From Arthrobacter sp. Leaf69 (lineage in GTDB: Bacteria; Actinomycetota; Actinomycetes; Actinomycetales; Micrococcaceae): 64,000 nt of DNA. The DNA is taken from assembly GCF_001422645.1 (NCBI RefSeq), contig NZ_LMLR01000012.1:96386-160385 (forward strand), read 5' to 3'. Every line of letters starts with the position of its first letter. Position 1 is the stretch's first letter. This document shows, one piece after another, positions 36,390 through 46,197 of the stretch. A program made the translations under genes and the position numbers. The notes below the pieces were generated by a model. The model saw only the letters and a list, made by a program, of their open reading frames with translations. It ran no database searches and was not told the DNA's origin.

Positions 36390-37091
36390 GTGTCCGCCCG
36401 GGAACTGATGCTGCTCAGCGAGGGCAGCATAGAACTTCTCGGACTCATCCCGCGCAGCAGCAACCAGACGTTTCTCGTCCAGGTCTCCTGCGGCGAGGAC
36501 AAAGGGTACGCGGTCTACAAGCCGGAGGCCGGCGAACGTCCCCTGTCCGACTTCGAGCCCGGGCTCTACAAGCGAGAACGCGCCGCCTACCTGCTGAGCG
36601 AATCGCTCGGCTGGGGCTTCGTGCCTCAGACGGTCATTCGGGAGGATGCGCCCCTCGGTGTCGGCTCGCTGCAGTGGTTTGTCGAATGCGACTTCCAGGA
36701 GCACTACTTCACCCTGTTCGAGGACGCCCCCGAGACACACCGCGAGCTCGCCCGGATAGCCCTGTTCGACTACGTCGCCAACAACACGGACCGCAAAAGC
36801 GGCCACGTGCTGCGCGGCGATGACGGGCGGATCTGGGGCATCGACCACGGGCTGTGTTTCTCGGCAAGCTTCAAGCTGCGCACCGTGATCTGGGACTTCG
36901 CCGGCGAACCCATCCCAGAAGCCCTGCTCAAGGACATCGCCCCGCTCGCAGAGGCTGTTCCTCCCGCAGTGGCTAAACTGCTCGACGACGACGAGATCAC
37001 GGCCATGCAGCACCGCGTCCAGCGCCTGCTGCGTGCACGGGTGCTGCCCGCTGACCGCACGGGCATGCGTTACCCATGGCCGCTCGTATAG
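36390..37091 (+). CDS. SCO1664-family protein (PI3/4-kinase-like fold)
   Basis: This 233-residue protein has the family's glycine-poor nucleotide-binding region near YAVYKPEAGERPL, VANNTDRKSGHVLR and GIDHGLCFS (HDNxxxH-like kinase catalytic motif). The GTG at 36390 follows GAGGG. It usually occurs next to the MSMEG_4193-type phosphatase and the mycothiol gene mshC in actinobacteria; mshC is not in this stretch. Function is uncharacterised. Confidence 0.78.
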   Translation: MSARELMLLSEGSIELLGLIPRSSNQTFLVQVSCGEDKGYAVYKPEAGERPLSDFEPGLYKRERAAYLLSESLGWGFVPQTVIREDAPLGVGSLQWFVECDFQEHYFTLFEDAPETHRELARIALFDYVANNTDRKSGHVLRGDDGRIWGIDHGLCFSASFKLRTVIWDFAGEPIPEALLKDIAPLAEAVPPAVAKLLDDDEITAMQHRVQRLLRARVLPADRTGMRYPWPLV

Positions 37092-37432
37092 GCGCCCGCG
37101 ACAACCGATACCGGATCTTCTGTCAACCTAGTTGCCTCAGGAAACCTTTCAGGCACCAACGGCAAAGTTTCCCATGGTCCAGGCCGCGCTACTCCGGCCC
37201 CGGCACTGAGGTGTGGCCGGCTCTTTTCCAGCCGTAGACGACACGGAGTCTGGGGTGGGCGGACACAGCGAAGGCCGGCACCTTTCCGGACGTAGGCTGG
37301 CCGCAGCAGAGTGGCAGGAACCGGGAGAGGGACGCCATCGGCCTTTAGAATGCCGCGTAACCGGACCGTTCGCTAGGCTGGCCCAAAAGTACCGCCATAT
37401 TGATCAGTCACACGCGAAAGAAGCACCCCGTA
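37092..37432. other. 341-base stretch without a supported gene
   Basis: Open frames here are short, have no ribosome sites and no recognisable domains. No strong hairpin or repeat was seen. It probably carries the promoter of the next small gene. Confidence 0.5.
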
Positions 37433-37792
37433 ATGGAAGCACTTATCAGCATCGTTGGCTTCATCATCGTCGTCGGAGGTATCGTCGCCGTCGCCTACTA
37501 CTACACGTACGTCGCGGAACCCCGTAAGCGCACTCCGCAGATCATTGCGGCACTGGAAGAGAACGAGCGCATCGGACTCTCTGACATCGATGTGGACATC
37601 CGTAGGACCGCCGCACGGTGGGGACTCCTGAAGATCGGGCACACTGAAGCGAAACGCTTCAAGACCGAAGCGTACAGCGACCGCATCGCCGCGCAGATGA
37701 AAGTCCTTGAGCCTCGCGCCGCCGACCTGCTGCGCGAACGCACCAAGCTCACGAACCTCGAAACGTTCCTCAATATTGACACCTCGATCTGA
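37433..37792 (+). CDS. Small single-pass membrane protein, function unknown
   Basis: This 119-residue protein has one N-terminal transmembrane helix (ALISIVGFIIVVGGIVAVAY) followed by a charged cytoplasmic domain with several Arg/Lys/Glu-rich helices. No domain was recognised. The ATG at 37433 puts the helix at the very N-terminus; AAAGAAG upstream is a plausible ribosome site. A terminator-like hairpin follows the stop codon. Confidence 0.55.
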   Translation: MEALISIVGFIIVVGGIVAVAYYYTYVAEPRKRTPQIIAALEENERIGLSDIDVDIRRTAARWGLLKIGHTEAKRFKTEAYSDRIAAQMKVLEPRAADLLRERTKLTNLETFLNIDTSI

Positions 37793-37807
37793 GACGACAA
37801 GTAAGCC

Positions 37808-37839
37808 AGCTCCCTCGGGCCTCTATGGACGAGGGAGCT
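37808..37839 (+). terminator. Terminator-like hairpin
   Basis: AGCTCCCTCG pairs perfectly with CGAGGGAGCT across a 12-nt loop, 15 nt after the stop codon of the small membrane protein gene. No strong T-run follows. Confidence 0.55.
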
Positions 37840-37919
37840 AGTGATGGGATTCCAGCCATCCCGCCATCTCATGTCACCATCCGCAACAATTTAAGAGATG
37901 ACAGGTCAGACACAAACAG

Positions 37920-38262
37920 GCGATGCCTGGTCAGCGACGACGGCGGCGTCTTTGGCGACCGTTTTTCCCTCGCCCCGGTAGAGCCGGGAGGCGTGGCGGA
38001 CGATCCGGCCGGGGATGTTCAGGATGTCCTGGCCGTGAGCAAAGAGCAGTGCGATCAGGAGCGCCGGTCCGCCGTGTTTCAGGTCCGTCGCCCAGACCAC
38101 CTCATCGCCCCCGCCGAGTTTGAGGACGTGGCGATGAGGGAGCACGGCCGGTTCATCGTTGGGGGACTTTTGCGAGAGCAGACGATTTCCATCGGCGTCG
38201 ATCACGACGCAGTGATGGTGTGCTTTGCCGGTCAATACCGGCCCATAGGTGCACCAAGAACT
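37920..38262 (-). pseudogene. IS110-family transposase remnant, N-terminal (DEDD) part
   Basis: On the minus strand, LWAGID in one frame is continued after a 2-base deletion by GKAHHHCVVIDADGNRLL in another. The rest of the DEDD catalytic domain follows, up to GKTVAKDAAVVADQA. It then stops without the middle and C-terminal parts. This is a decayed piece of an IS110-type transposase of the group that inserts through a DEDD/serine active site guided by a structured RNA. No intact ends were recognised. Confidence 0.75.
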
Positions 38263-38316
38263 GCCTCCAGTCTGTCGGATGGATGGGGCCCAGCAGATCA
38301 CCGTGCCGTTGTGACT

Positions 38317-38581
38317 CCTTCGTCCTCGGATCAGGCCCCACGCGCACCAGCACGACCTGGTGTAAAGCCTTATTCCCGTTGCGGTCCCCTCCCCGGGTGA
38401 GACGGTGACGGCTCGTCTTACCTGATGATGCAGGCATCGGCACCCCGGCTAAAGCTGCGAACTGGGCCTCACTACCCACGCGTTCTAAAACGTCGCCGAC
38501 CGTCACCAGCAGCTGGCTGGCAACCTCGACACCAACACCCGGAAGGTCACAGAGCAAAGGAGAGTCCAGGATCCCCGCCGG
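38317..38581 (-). pseudogene. IS110-family transposase remnant, C-terminal (Tnp_20) part
   Basis: Minus strand: LLCDLPGVGVEVASQLLVTV, then PASSGKTSRHRLTRGGDRN and VVLVRVGPDPRT. These match the IS116/IS110/IS902 C-terminal domain with its conserved serine region. It is truncated at both ends. It lies upstream (in transcription direction) of the N-terminal piece, so the two cannot come from one simple deleted copy. Confidence 0.75.
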
Positions 38582-38768
38582 TGGCCACACGCGCTGTCAT
38601 GCACTCCATCCGTGATCTTCACGGCCCCGGCCTGCACCCGGAGGGAGACGACCCGCTGGGGCGCCTGGATCAACGACTACCGCGCGGCAGTTGCAACCCG
38701 CGCTGCGGCCAGGGTTCCCCGTATGCTGACCGGGGCAGCCCTTGCCCCCGTGACCCGAAAGGTACCCA

Positions 38769-39179
38769 GTGACCAGTCCCGCCCCGTGGAACGAAACTGA
38801 CGGCTTTGCCTACGCCACACCGCCCACCTCGAACACGTTGCCGGTATGGGCGAGGACCTTCCGTAACGTCCTGATGGTACTCGGTGGGGTTGGTGTTGCA
38901 GCCCTCATTGGGATTTATGTCAGCTTTGCTCTCCCGGCAAGCATGTACGAGCCCGGGGGGCTTCGCGGAGTTGGCTTTGGCATCATGTTGTCGCTTTTCT
39001 ACGCGGTCGGATCGATCCCCTATTTGATCGCGAACGTCGTCTATGCCATTCGCTGGGCGACCTCTCTGCGCGGCCACGGCTACAGTGTCTCCCTACTCAG
39101 TTCAGCCTTCCTCGTAGCCGCCCCGATACTGGTCTCCCTTAGTGTCGCCAGTGGCGTCGCTTTGCTCTGGTGGCACTAG
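38769..39179 (+). CDS. Small membrane protein with three hydrophobic segments
   Basis: This 136-residue protein has hydrophobic segments near residues 32-54 (NVLMVLGGVGVAALIGIYV), 70-95 and 112-134, with a soluble N-terminus. The GTG at 38769 is preceded by AAAGG with good spacing. No family was recognised. It lies between transposase remnants and a decayed nuclease-like gene. Confidence 0.55.
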   Translation: MTSPAPWNETDGFAYATPPTSNTLPVWARTFRNVLMVLGGVGVAALIGIYVSFALPASMYEPGGLRGVGFGIMLSLFYAVGSIPYLIANVVYAIRWATSLRGHGYSVSLLSSAFLVAAPILVSLSVASGVALLWWH

Positions 39180-39229
39180 CGGGGACTTTGGCACACGCCT
39201 CCGCGCAGATGATGTGCATGGAAACTCAG

Positions 39230-40008
39230 ACGCTCCCAAATTCGGCACCAACTACCATCCCAATGTCGTCCGCCAGGTCAGTGCCGGCCGGGCGACCAAT
39301 CACTCGGTGGAGTCGTCCCATGAGACGCTTCTCGCCGAGGTGGAGCGCCTGACGTACCTAGTCGCCCCGGAGAAGCTGGAACAAGCGAGAGCTGTTCCTA
39401 GGCGAAATCTTGCGTTGTGCCCACGGCGCCGAACAAACCCGACTTGCGGCCGCCAATGAGGTTGAGCATGCCGACCTGGAAGTACTGCCGGGCAGTCTCC
39501 TGCTGCCAGCCCTTGACATAGACGTACAGCCGGACGTTTGGGTGACGGGTTCCTCGGTCCAACTCTTGGTTGAGGCAAAAGGCTTCAAGAAGGGCGCCGC
39601 GTTCAGTGTCGAGCAGCTTCCTCGGGAGCTGCTATGCCTGCAGGCGCGCAGCGGCGACCGCGCACTTGCTCCTGCTGCTCCTGACCACTCCCCCACCCAT
39701 CAGACTCGCCGGGAGGGGCCGACACGAAGTCGAGGCTGGTGTTGCCGTGGGTCTTTAGTCCCTGTACGCCCGCGCTGGAATGTCTGCCGCAGATTACGAG
39801 GGTTTGCTTGCCTCAATTCCGTCTTGTGTCGCATGGATAACGTGGTTTGAGATCCACGCCATCGTCATGCGACAGAAAAGCGCCTTTCCCGGGCTCCCCT
39901 CAAGCATCGCTGCATCCCTACATCGGATCGCTGACGGCGTGGCCCAGGCTATCAAGTGGCACTCCGGTGGCCTCGTCACCGAACCTGTCTCGTTCGTTGA
40001 TCAGCCCT
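39230..40008 (+). pseudogene. Decayed PD-(D/E)XK nuclease-like gene
   Basis: Pieces in more than one frame make a continuous protein-like sequence. SSHETLLAEVERLTYLVAPE switches frame near 39385 to ELFLGEILRCAHGAEQTR. Next comes IDVQPDVWVTGSSVQLLVEA plus the following KG, a D...ExK nuclease-type motif, then EQLPRELLC. After a further shift (HLLLLLLTTPPP) an in-frame TAG falls at ~39758, and SCVAWITWFEIHAIV with AIKWHS closes the domain. At least two frameshifts and one stop make it non-functional. The restriction-like assignment rests on this motif only. Confidence 0.55.
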
Positions 40009-40182
40009 AGAGCTGACCGTTGCAGCATGAAATCGGAAGTCTGTCGCTGCCGGAGTCTGTGAGTCATTGAGTGCGGGCCGATAGCGGATATTATGTAACC
40101 TCCGTACGATGAGGCGGCCCGTACTGTCGCACCATGGACCGTCTATTCGTGATTCCCGCCTGGCGGGAGCGGCCCAGCGCCC

Positions 40183-42186
40183 CTAAACCTCCGCCACCGG
40201 CGCCGCGAACTGCGCCGCGTACAGCGCGGCGTACGCCCCGCCCGCCTCCAGCAGCTCGGCATGCGTCCCCTGCTCCACGATCTGCCCGGACTCCATCACC
40301 AGGATGAGGTCGGCGTCGCGGATGGTGGAGAGCCGGTGCGCGATCACGAAGCTGGTCCGGTCGGACCGCAGCGCGCTCATCGCCTTCTGCACCAGCACCT
40401 CGGTGCGGGTGTCCACGGAAGAAGTCGCCTCGTCCAGAATCAGCACGGACGGCCGGGCCAGGAACGCCCGGGCGATCGTCAGCAGCTGCTTCTCACCCGC
40501 CGATACATTCGAGCCCTCGTCCTCGAGCACGGTGTCGTACCCTTCCGGCAGGGAGCGGACAAACCGGTCCACGTACGTCGCCTGCGCCGCCTCCATAATG
40601 TCCGCCTCCGAGGCGCCGGGCCGGCCGTAGGCGATGTTGTCCCGGATGGTCCCGCCGAACAACCAGGTGTCTTGCAGGACCATGCCCATCCGCGAGCGCA
40701 GCCCGTTGCGGGTCATCGCCGTGACGTCCACGCCGTCGAGCGTGATCCGCCCGGCGTCGAGCTCGTAGAAGCGCATCATCAGGTTCACCAGCGTCGTCTT
40801 CCCGGCCCCGGTGGGGCCGACGATCGCCACCGTCTGCCCCGGCTCGGCCACCAGGCTCAGGTCGGTGATCAGCGGCTTGTCCGGCGAATAGGAGAACGAC
40901 ACGTTCTCGAACACCAGCCGGCCCCGCCCGCCGTTCGGCGCCACCGAAGGCATAGGATCCGCCGACTGCTCGTCCTCATCCAGCAGCTCGAACACCCGCT
41001 CGGCCGACGCCACCCCGGACTGCAGCAGGTTCGCCATCGAGCCCAGCTGTGCCAGCGGCTGGGTGAACTGCCGCGAGTACTGGATGAACGCCTGCACGTC
41101 GCCCAGCTGCATCGCCCCGGCGGCCACCTGCAGGCCGCCCACCACGGCGATCCCCACATAGACCAGGTTCCCGATGAACGTCATGGCCGGCATGATCAGC
41201 CCGGACACGAACTGCGCGCCGAAGCTCGCCTCATACAGCTCCGCGTTCTTCTGCCGGAACCGCTCCTCCACCTCCCGCTGCCGGCCGAACACCTTCACCA
41301 GCGCGTGCCCGGTGTACGTCTCCTCGATCTGCCCGTTCAGCTCCCCCGTGTGCTTCCACTGCGCCACGAACAGCTTCTGCGAGCGCTTGGCGATCAGCGC
41401 CGTCGTCACCAGCGTCAGCGGCACGGTGACCAGCGCGATCAGCGCCAGCGTGGGCGAGAGGATGAACATCATCACCAGCACACCCAGCACGGTCAGCAGG
41501 GACGTGACCGCCTGGCTGATGGACTGCTGCAGGCTCTGCGAGATGTTGTCCACGTCGTTGGTGACCCGGCTCAGCAGTTCCCCGCGCTGGATCGAGTCGA
41601 AGTAGCGCAGCGGAAGCCGGTTGATCTTGGCCTCGATCCGCTCGCGCAGCCGGAACATGGTCCGCTGCACCACCCCGTTGAGGATATATGCCTGCATCCA
41701 CATAAATCCCGACGCCAGCACGTACAAGGCCAGCGCCCACAGCAGCACGTTGGCCAGCGCCGCGAAGTCGATCCCCGCGCCCGGCGTCAGCGTCATGGCA
41801 CTGAGCATGTCCGCCTGCTGGTCCTGCCCCTGGGCCCGCAGTTGCGCGATCAGCTGCTCCTGGCTCACCCCGGCCGGCAGCTGCTTGGACACAACGCCGG
41901 CGAAGATCAGGTTGGTGCCCTCGCCCAGCAGCCGCGGCCCGATCACCGAGAACGTCACACTCACCACGGCGAGCATCAGGACCAGCACCAGCCACAGCCG
42001 CTCCCGCCGCAGCTGGCCAAGCAGCCGTTTGGCGGACGGCCAGAAGTTCATCGCCTTCTCCGCCGGCACGTTCATCCCGGCGAACGGCCCGCCGCGCCCC
42101 GGCCCGCCCGCCGGGCGCGGAATCCGCAGCGGGGCCTCCTTGGTTGCGCCACCGGCGCCGGGCGTCTGAGACTCGACCTTGCTCAT
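40183..42186 (-). CDS. ABC exporter subunit (transmembrane domain fused to ATPase), canonical Walker B
   Basis: This 667-residue protein has a six-helix transmembrane domain up to about residue 390 with a large extracytoplasmic insertion (residues ~100-145). The nucleotide-binding domain follows: Walker A VGPTGAGKTTLVN, Walker B VLILDEATSSVDT (catalytic Glu present) and H-loop VIAHRLSTIRDA. The signature is NVSAGEKQLLTIARA rather than LSGGQ. It overlaps the partner gene by 4 nt. The pair forms a type-IV heterodimeric multidrug/lipid exporter in which the two ATP sites are unequal. Confidence 0.88.
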   Translation of the reverse strand: MSKVESQTPGAGGATKEAPLRIPRPAGGPGRGGPFAGMNVPAEKAMNFWPSAKRLLGQLRRERLWLVLVLMLAVVSVTFSVIGPRLLGEGTNLIFAGVVSKQLPAGVSQEQLIAQLRAQGQDQQADMLSAMTLTPGAGIDFAALANVLLWALALYVLASGFMWMQAYILNGVVQRTMFRLRERIEAKINRLPLRYFDSIQRGELLSRVTNDVDNISQSLQQSISQAVTSLLTVLGVLVMMFILSPTLALIALVTVPLTLVTTALIAKRSQKLFVAQWKHTGELNGQIEETYTGHALVKVFGRQREVEERFRQKNAELYEASFGAQFVSGLIMPAMTFIGNLVYVGIAVVGGLQVAAGAMQLGDVQAFIQYSRQFTQPLAQLGSMANLLQSGVASAERVFELLDEDEQSADPMPSVAPNGGRGRLVFENVSFSYSPDKPLITDLSLVAEPGQTVAIVGPTGAGKTTLVNLMMRFYELDAGRITLDGVDVTAMTRNGLRSRMGMVLQDTWLFGGTIRDNIAYGRPGASEADIMEAAQATYVDRFVRSLPEGYDTVLEDEGSNVSAGEKQLLTIARAFLARPSVLILDEATSSVDTRTEVLVQKAMSALRSDRTSFVIAHRLSTIRDADLILVMESGQIVEQGTHAELLEAGGAYAALYAAQFAAPVAEV

Positions 42187-43922
42187 GCCGCCTCCTCCGC
42201 CGCCAGCTGGGAGTTCACAATTTCGTTGTACGTCTCCGAGGTCTCCAGCAGCTCCGCGTGCGTGCCATGCGCGACGATCCGGCCGCCGTCGAGCACCAGG
42301 ATCTGGTCCGCGTCCACGATGCTGGACACGCGCTGGGCGATGATCACCAGGGTGGCGCCGGCGGTGTGCTGCCGGAGCGCCTGCCGCAGCCGGGCGTCCG
42401 TGGCGGTGTCCAGCGAGGAGAACGAATCGTCGAAGATGTAGAGCTCCGGCCGTTTCACCAGCGCCCGGGCGATCGCGATCCGCTGCCGCTGCCCGCCGGA
42501 GACGTTGGTGCCGCCCTGCGAGACGGGCGCGTCCAGCCCGCCCTCCATCTCCCGGACGAAATCCTCCGCCTGCGCGATGGCCAGCGCCCGCCAGAGTTCC
42601 TCCTCGGTGGCGTCGGGTTTGCCGTAAAGGAGGTTGCTACGGACCGTGCCGGAGAACAGGTACGGTTTCTGCGGGACCAGGCCGATGTGCCCCCACAGCA
42701 GGTCCGGGTGCAGCTCCCGGACGTCCACGCCGTCGATCATCACCGAGCCGGACGTCGCGTCGAAGAGCCGCGGCATGAGGTTCACCAGGGTGGTCTTGCC
42801 GGAGCCGGTGGCGCCGATGATCGCCGTCGTCCGCCCCGCGCGGGCGGTGAAGCTGATCCCGGCGAGGACCGGCTGCTCGGCACCCGGGTAGGCGAACCCG
42901 ACGTCGCGCATTTGAAGTTCGCCGCGGCCGGTGCGGCCAGAGAAATCCAGCGGGTGCTCCGGCGGCCGGACGCTGGATTCGGTGCCCAGCACCGCGCTGA
43001 TCCGGTCCGCGGAGACCGCGGCGCGCGGGATCATGATCGCCATGAACGTGGCCATCATGACGGACATCAGGATCTGCATGAGGTAGCTCAGGAACGCGAT
43101 CATGGTGCCCACCTGCATGGAGCCGTCCTGGATCCGGAACGCGCCGAACCAGATCACGGCCACGGACGAGACGTTCAGGACCAGCATCACGGTGGGGAAC
43201 GCGAGCGCCATCAGCCGGCCGGCGCGCAGGGCGGTGTCCGTGACGTCCTCGTTGGCGCGGGCGAAGCGGGTGGTCTCCACCTCCTCGCGGACGAACGCGC
43301 GGACCACGCGGATGCCGGTGAGCTGTTCGCGGAGCACCCGGTTCACGGTGTCGATCCGGGTCTGCATGAGCCGGAACAGCGGCACCATCCGGGTGATGAT
43401 CAGCCCCACTCCCGCCAGCAGCACGGGCACACTGACGGCGATCAGCCACGACAGCTGCAGGTCCTGCCGGATCGCCATGATGACGCCGCCGATGCAGAGC
43501 ATTGGCGCGGCCACCATGAGGGTGGCGGACATGAGGACCAGCTGCTGGACCTGCTGGACGTCGTTGGTGGAGCGGGTGATGAGGCTCGGCGCGCCGAAGT
43601 GGGTGACCTCCTGCTCGGAGAACGCCGCCACGCGGCTGAAGATCGCGCCGCGCACGTCCCGGCCCATCGCCATGGCCGCTTTCGCCCCGAAGTACACGGC
43701 CGCGATGGCGCAGGCGATCTGCAGCAGGGTGACCAGCAGCATCACGGCGCCGGTGCGCAGGATGTAGTCCGTGTCCCCCTTCGCCACGCCCTGGTCGATG
43801 ATGTCCGCGTTCAGGGTGGGCAGGTACAGCGAGGCGATGGACTGCGCCAGCTGGAAGACGACGACGGCGAGCAGCAGCCGCTGCTGCGGCCGCAGGTATT
43901 CAACGAGCAGTTTCCAGAGCAT
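42183..43922 (-). CDS. ABC exporter subunit with degenerate Walker B, heterodimer partner
   Basis: This 579-residue protein has a six-helix transmembrane domain, Walker A IGATGSGKTTLVN, intact signature NVSGGQRQRIAIARA and Walker B LYIFDDSFSSLDTAT. The catalytic Glu is replaced by Asp. This is the usual degenerate-site pattern in heterodimeric exporters such as TM287/288 and BmrCD. It is the first gene of the pair. The substrate is not deducible. Confidence 0.88.
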   Translation of the reverse strand: MLWKLLVEYLRPQQRLLLAVVVFQLAQSIASLYLPTLNADIIDQGVAKGDTDYILRTGAVMLLVTLLQIACAIAAVYFGAKAAMAMGRDVRGAIFSRVAAFSEQEVTHFGAPSLITRSTNDVQQVQQLVLMSATLMVAAPMLCIGGVIMAIRQDLQLSWLIAVSVPVLLAGVGLIITRMVPLFRLMQTRIDTVNRVLREQLTGIRVVRAFVREEVETTRFARANEDVTDTALRAGRLMALAFPTVMLVLNVSSVAVIWFGAFRIQDGSMQVGTMIAFLSYLMQILMSVMMATFMAIMIPRAAVSADRISAVLGTESSVRPPEHPLDFSGRTGRGELQMRDVGFAYPGAEQPVLAGISFTARAGRTTAIIGATGSGKTTLVNLMPRLFDATSGSVMIDGVDVRELHPDLLWGHIGLVPQKPYLFSGTVRSNLLYGKPDATEEELWRALAIAQAEDFVREMEGGLDAPVSQGGTNVSGGQRQRIAIARALVKRPELYIFDDSFSSLDTATDARLRQALRQHTAGATLVIIAQRVSSIVDADQILVLDGGRIVAHGTHAELLETSETYNEIVNSQLAAEEAA

Positions 43923-44044
43923 CCGTACTCCACTTCACGGGTCACGGCAGTGGTGTGAAGGTCAGTTTACGTCCAGAGGCTTGGAGCGGAACGGGTTCCT
44001 CTCAGGGCGGACCGCTTCCCGGCGGAAGGTGGCACCATGGGGAG

Positions 44045-44572
44045 ATGACTCCTGCTCACGGTCTTTCCGGCATTTTCCGGCGTCCCCGGCCCATCAAACC
44101 CGAGCCCGGCCAAGAATCAGTGTGGGACTACCCCCGGCCGCCCAGGGTGGAGCACCGGCCGGAACGGGTCACCGTGCGGCTGGGCGGGCAGGTGATTGCC
44201 GACACCACCGATTCCGTGCGCGTCCTGGAGACGAGCCATCCGCCGGTCTACTACCTGCCGCTGGATGCCTTCCCGGCCGGGGTGCTCGTCCCGGTGGAGG
44301 GCACCAGCTTCTGCGAGTTCAAGGGGGAAGCGCACTACTTCGACGTCGTTGCCGGCGGCGTCGTGGTTGCCCGCGGAGCGTGGACCTACCCGGAGCCCGC
44401 ACGGGGGTTCGAGGCGCTCAGGACCCGGGTGGCCCTCTACCCGCGGCACATGGACTCCTGCGAAGTCGACGGCGTGCCGGTGACCTCCCAGGAGGGCGAC
44501 TTCTACGGCGGCTGGATCACTAAGAAGATCGTCGGTCCGTTCAAGGGCGGCCCTGGCACGGCCGGGTGGTGA
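44045..44572 (+). CDS. DUF427-domain protein
   Basis: This 175-residue protein has two copies of the DUF427 beta-tent pattern typical of the family: VRLGGQVIADTTDSVRVLET, VYYLPLDAF and CEFKGEAHYFDVV. DUF427 proteins are widespread in actinobacteria with unknown function. The ATG at 44045 is used because the longer frame starts in low-complexity intergenic DNA. It diverges from the exporter operon. Confidence 0.75.
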   Translation: MTPAHGLSGIFRRPRPIKPEPGQESVWDYPRPPRVEHRPERVTVRLGGQVIADTTDSVRVLETSHPPVYYLPLDAFPAGVLVPVEGTSFCEFKGEAHYFDVVAGGVVVARGAWTYPEPARGFEALRTRVALYPRHMDSCEVDGVPVTSQEGDFYGGWITKKIVGPFKGGPGTAGW

Positions 44573-44697
44573 TGACCTCTTCTGAACCTGACACGACCAT
44601 CCGGGCGTTCCCGGCTCTGCTGATTGGGGACCGCGGGCGCTGGGTTTCTTCCTCTAACCGACAGGAAGCGGGACATCTTCCGTGGGCGCGAACTCCG

Positions 44698-45996
44698 TCA
44701 TTGCGTAAGAGCCGACGCGTCCAGGAGATGCGGGAAGGTGTGTGCCATCTCCAGCGCCGCCAGGGTCATCGCCTGGTTCTCGTTGATGGGGCGGCCGAGT
44801 AGCTCGGCGGCTCGTTTGACCCGATATGCCACGGTGTTGGTGGCCAGATGCAAGGCTTGGGCTGCCGCAAGGCGGCTGCTGCCGGCCATCAGGAAGTGGC
44901 GCAAGGTGTCGCGGATGTCGGCCAGTTTCTGGTCCGGACCCAGCAACCCATCGAGCTGGACTTGGACGAACCTGGCAGCTGCCTGGGAATCAGCAATGAG
45001 CAGTGCCAGCATGCCGGCGGTGTCGTAGTCCCAAAATTTCTGCTGCGGCGAAATCCGGGCGACCCGGGCAGCCTGCTGGGCCTCAAAGTGGCTGTCCCGC
45101 AACCCGAATAGCCCGGAGCCGGGCCGCCCAGCTGCGAGGTGGATCCAGTCGGCGCGTGGCACAGCACGTAGCGCTCCTGCCACCGAGGGGTCCGGGCGGG
45201 TGTTGAACCCCCACCAGAAGAGCGTGGTGCCCTGGTATTCGACGGTCAGGAAGCCAGCGGCGCCCAGCGCCTGCGCAGCGTCGGTGCCGAATCGCTGGCG
45301 CGCCGCCTCACGGTCCGGGATGTGCCCGCTGGTGGCGGGCCACGCCAAGGCGACCAGATGGTGCCTTCCGAGCCTGAGTCCCAGGATGCGTTCGGCGTCT
45401 TCGCCCGGCTCTTCGCCGTCGAGGATTGCCGTGAGTACCCTCTGCCGTTCGGCTGGAAGCCGGCCATGCCACAGGGTGAGCTCGTCTTCGTAACCGTGCA
45501 TGAGGTCGATGACGTAGGAGTTCACGTAGGAAAAAAGGGCCGCATTGAGCTCCCGCACTTCAGGGACCATGCGGTCGGCAGGGACTTCCTGCTCGATGAC
45601 GGCCAGCAGCGCATCCTGGACCCGGGTGTGGCAGGCCCAGACGGTGCGCAGCACGGACCCGATCGGGACGCCCTGCCGCACTGACAACCGTACATTTTCC
45701 TGGGCGCCGCGCGGGGCCACAATGTCAGCCGCCGCGGTGCCGCGGTGCAAGCCGATCAGGGTCGTGAGGAGGGACGCTTCACATCCCTCCCGCTCGGTAC
45801 CGGTCATCATGCCGGGCGTCCCGGCGAGGCTGAAGTCCTCATCCACTTGGCGGACTATCTCCGCGGCAGCCTCGATGGCCCATGCCGTGGCTGGCGCGCC
45901 GATTTCCGCCTCGGCGCTGGCAATGATCTCCGGATCCGATGCAGGGCCGTCAACCGCGCCGTTCGCTGTCGGGCGGAGACTTTCCATCCAGTTCAT
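44698..45996 (-). CDS. PucR/CdaR-type transcriptional regulator
   Basis: This 432-residue protein ends with the PucR C-terminal HTH (ALHLATNTVAYRVKRAAELLG). Its middle is a GGDEF-like/PucR linker domain (ILGLRLGRHHLVALAWPAT). The N-terminal ~170 residues are a helical sensor (RsbRD-like). The start is placed at ATG 45996, preceded by AAAGGTGG; the reading frame continues far upstream through the divergent operon without support. It diverges from the flavin oxidase operon and is the likely activator responding to a phenolic compound. Confidence 0.8.
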   Translation of the reverse strand: MNWMESLRPTANGAVDGPASDPEIIASAEAEIGAPATAWAIEAAAEIVRQVDEDFSLAGTPGMMTGTEREGCEASLLTTLIGLHRGTAAADIVAPRGAQENVRLSVRQGVPIGSVLRTVWACHTRVQDALLAVIEQEVPADRMVPEVRELNAALFSYVNSYVIDLMHGYEDELTLWHGRLPAERQRVLTAILDGEEPGEDAERILGLRLGRHHLVALAWPATSGHIPDREAARQRFGTDAAQALGAAGFLTVEYQGTTLFWWGFNTRPDPSVAGALRAVPRADWIHLAAGRPGSGLFGLRDSHFEAQQAARVARISPQQKFWDYDTAGMLALLIADSQAAARFVQVQLDGLLGPDQKLADIRDTLRHFLMAGSSRLAAAQALHLATNTVAYRVKRAAELLGRPINENQAMTLAALEMAHTFPHLLDASALTQ

Positions 45997-46150
45997 CACT
46001 GTTACAAACCACCTTTGGTCTTGGCCACCGGAAGCCAAGTATAGGGATGCGCGCAGAGGTCTTTGCTCCCGGGCGCCATACGGAACGACTTTTCTTGCCG
46101 TCCGGCACCAAGAACCAACCCTGTGTGCCACACCACACTTGAAGCAACCG

Positions 46151-46168
46151 GTGTTCGGAGCTGAACAC
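46151..46168. promoter_or_regulatory. Inverted repeat in the divergent region before the oxidase operon
   Basis: GTGTTC and GAACAC flank a 6-nt centre, 30 nt upstream of the oxidase start. It is the best candidate operator for the divergent PucR-type regulator. Confidence 0.45.
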
Positions 46169-46197
46169 CCGTCAAGCAACGGAGCGTGACACAGCAC

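Noticed and set aside
40261..44000. Long plus-strand open frames of 726 and 604 codons
   Set aside because: Both mirror the ABC exporter genes on the minus strand, which have complete Walker and signature motifs.
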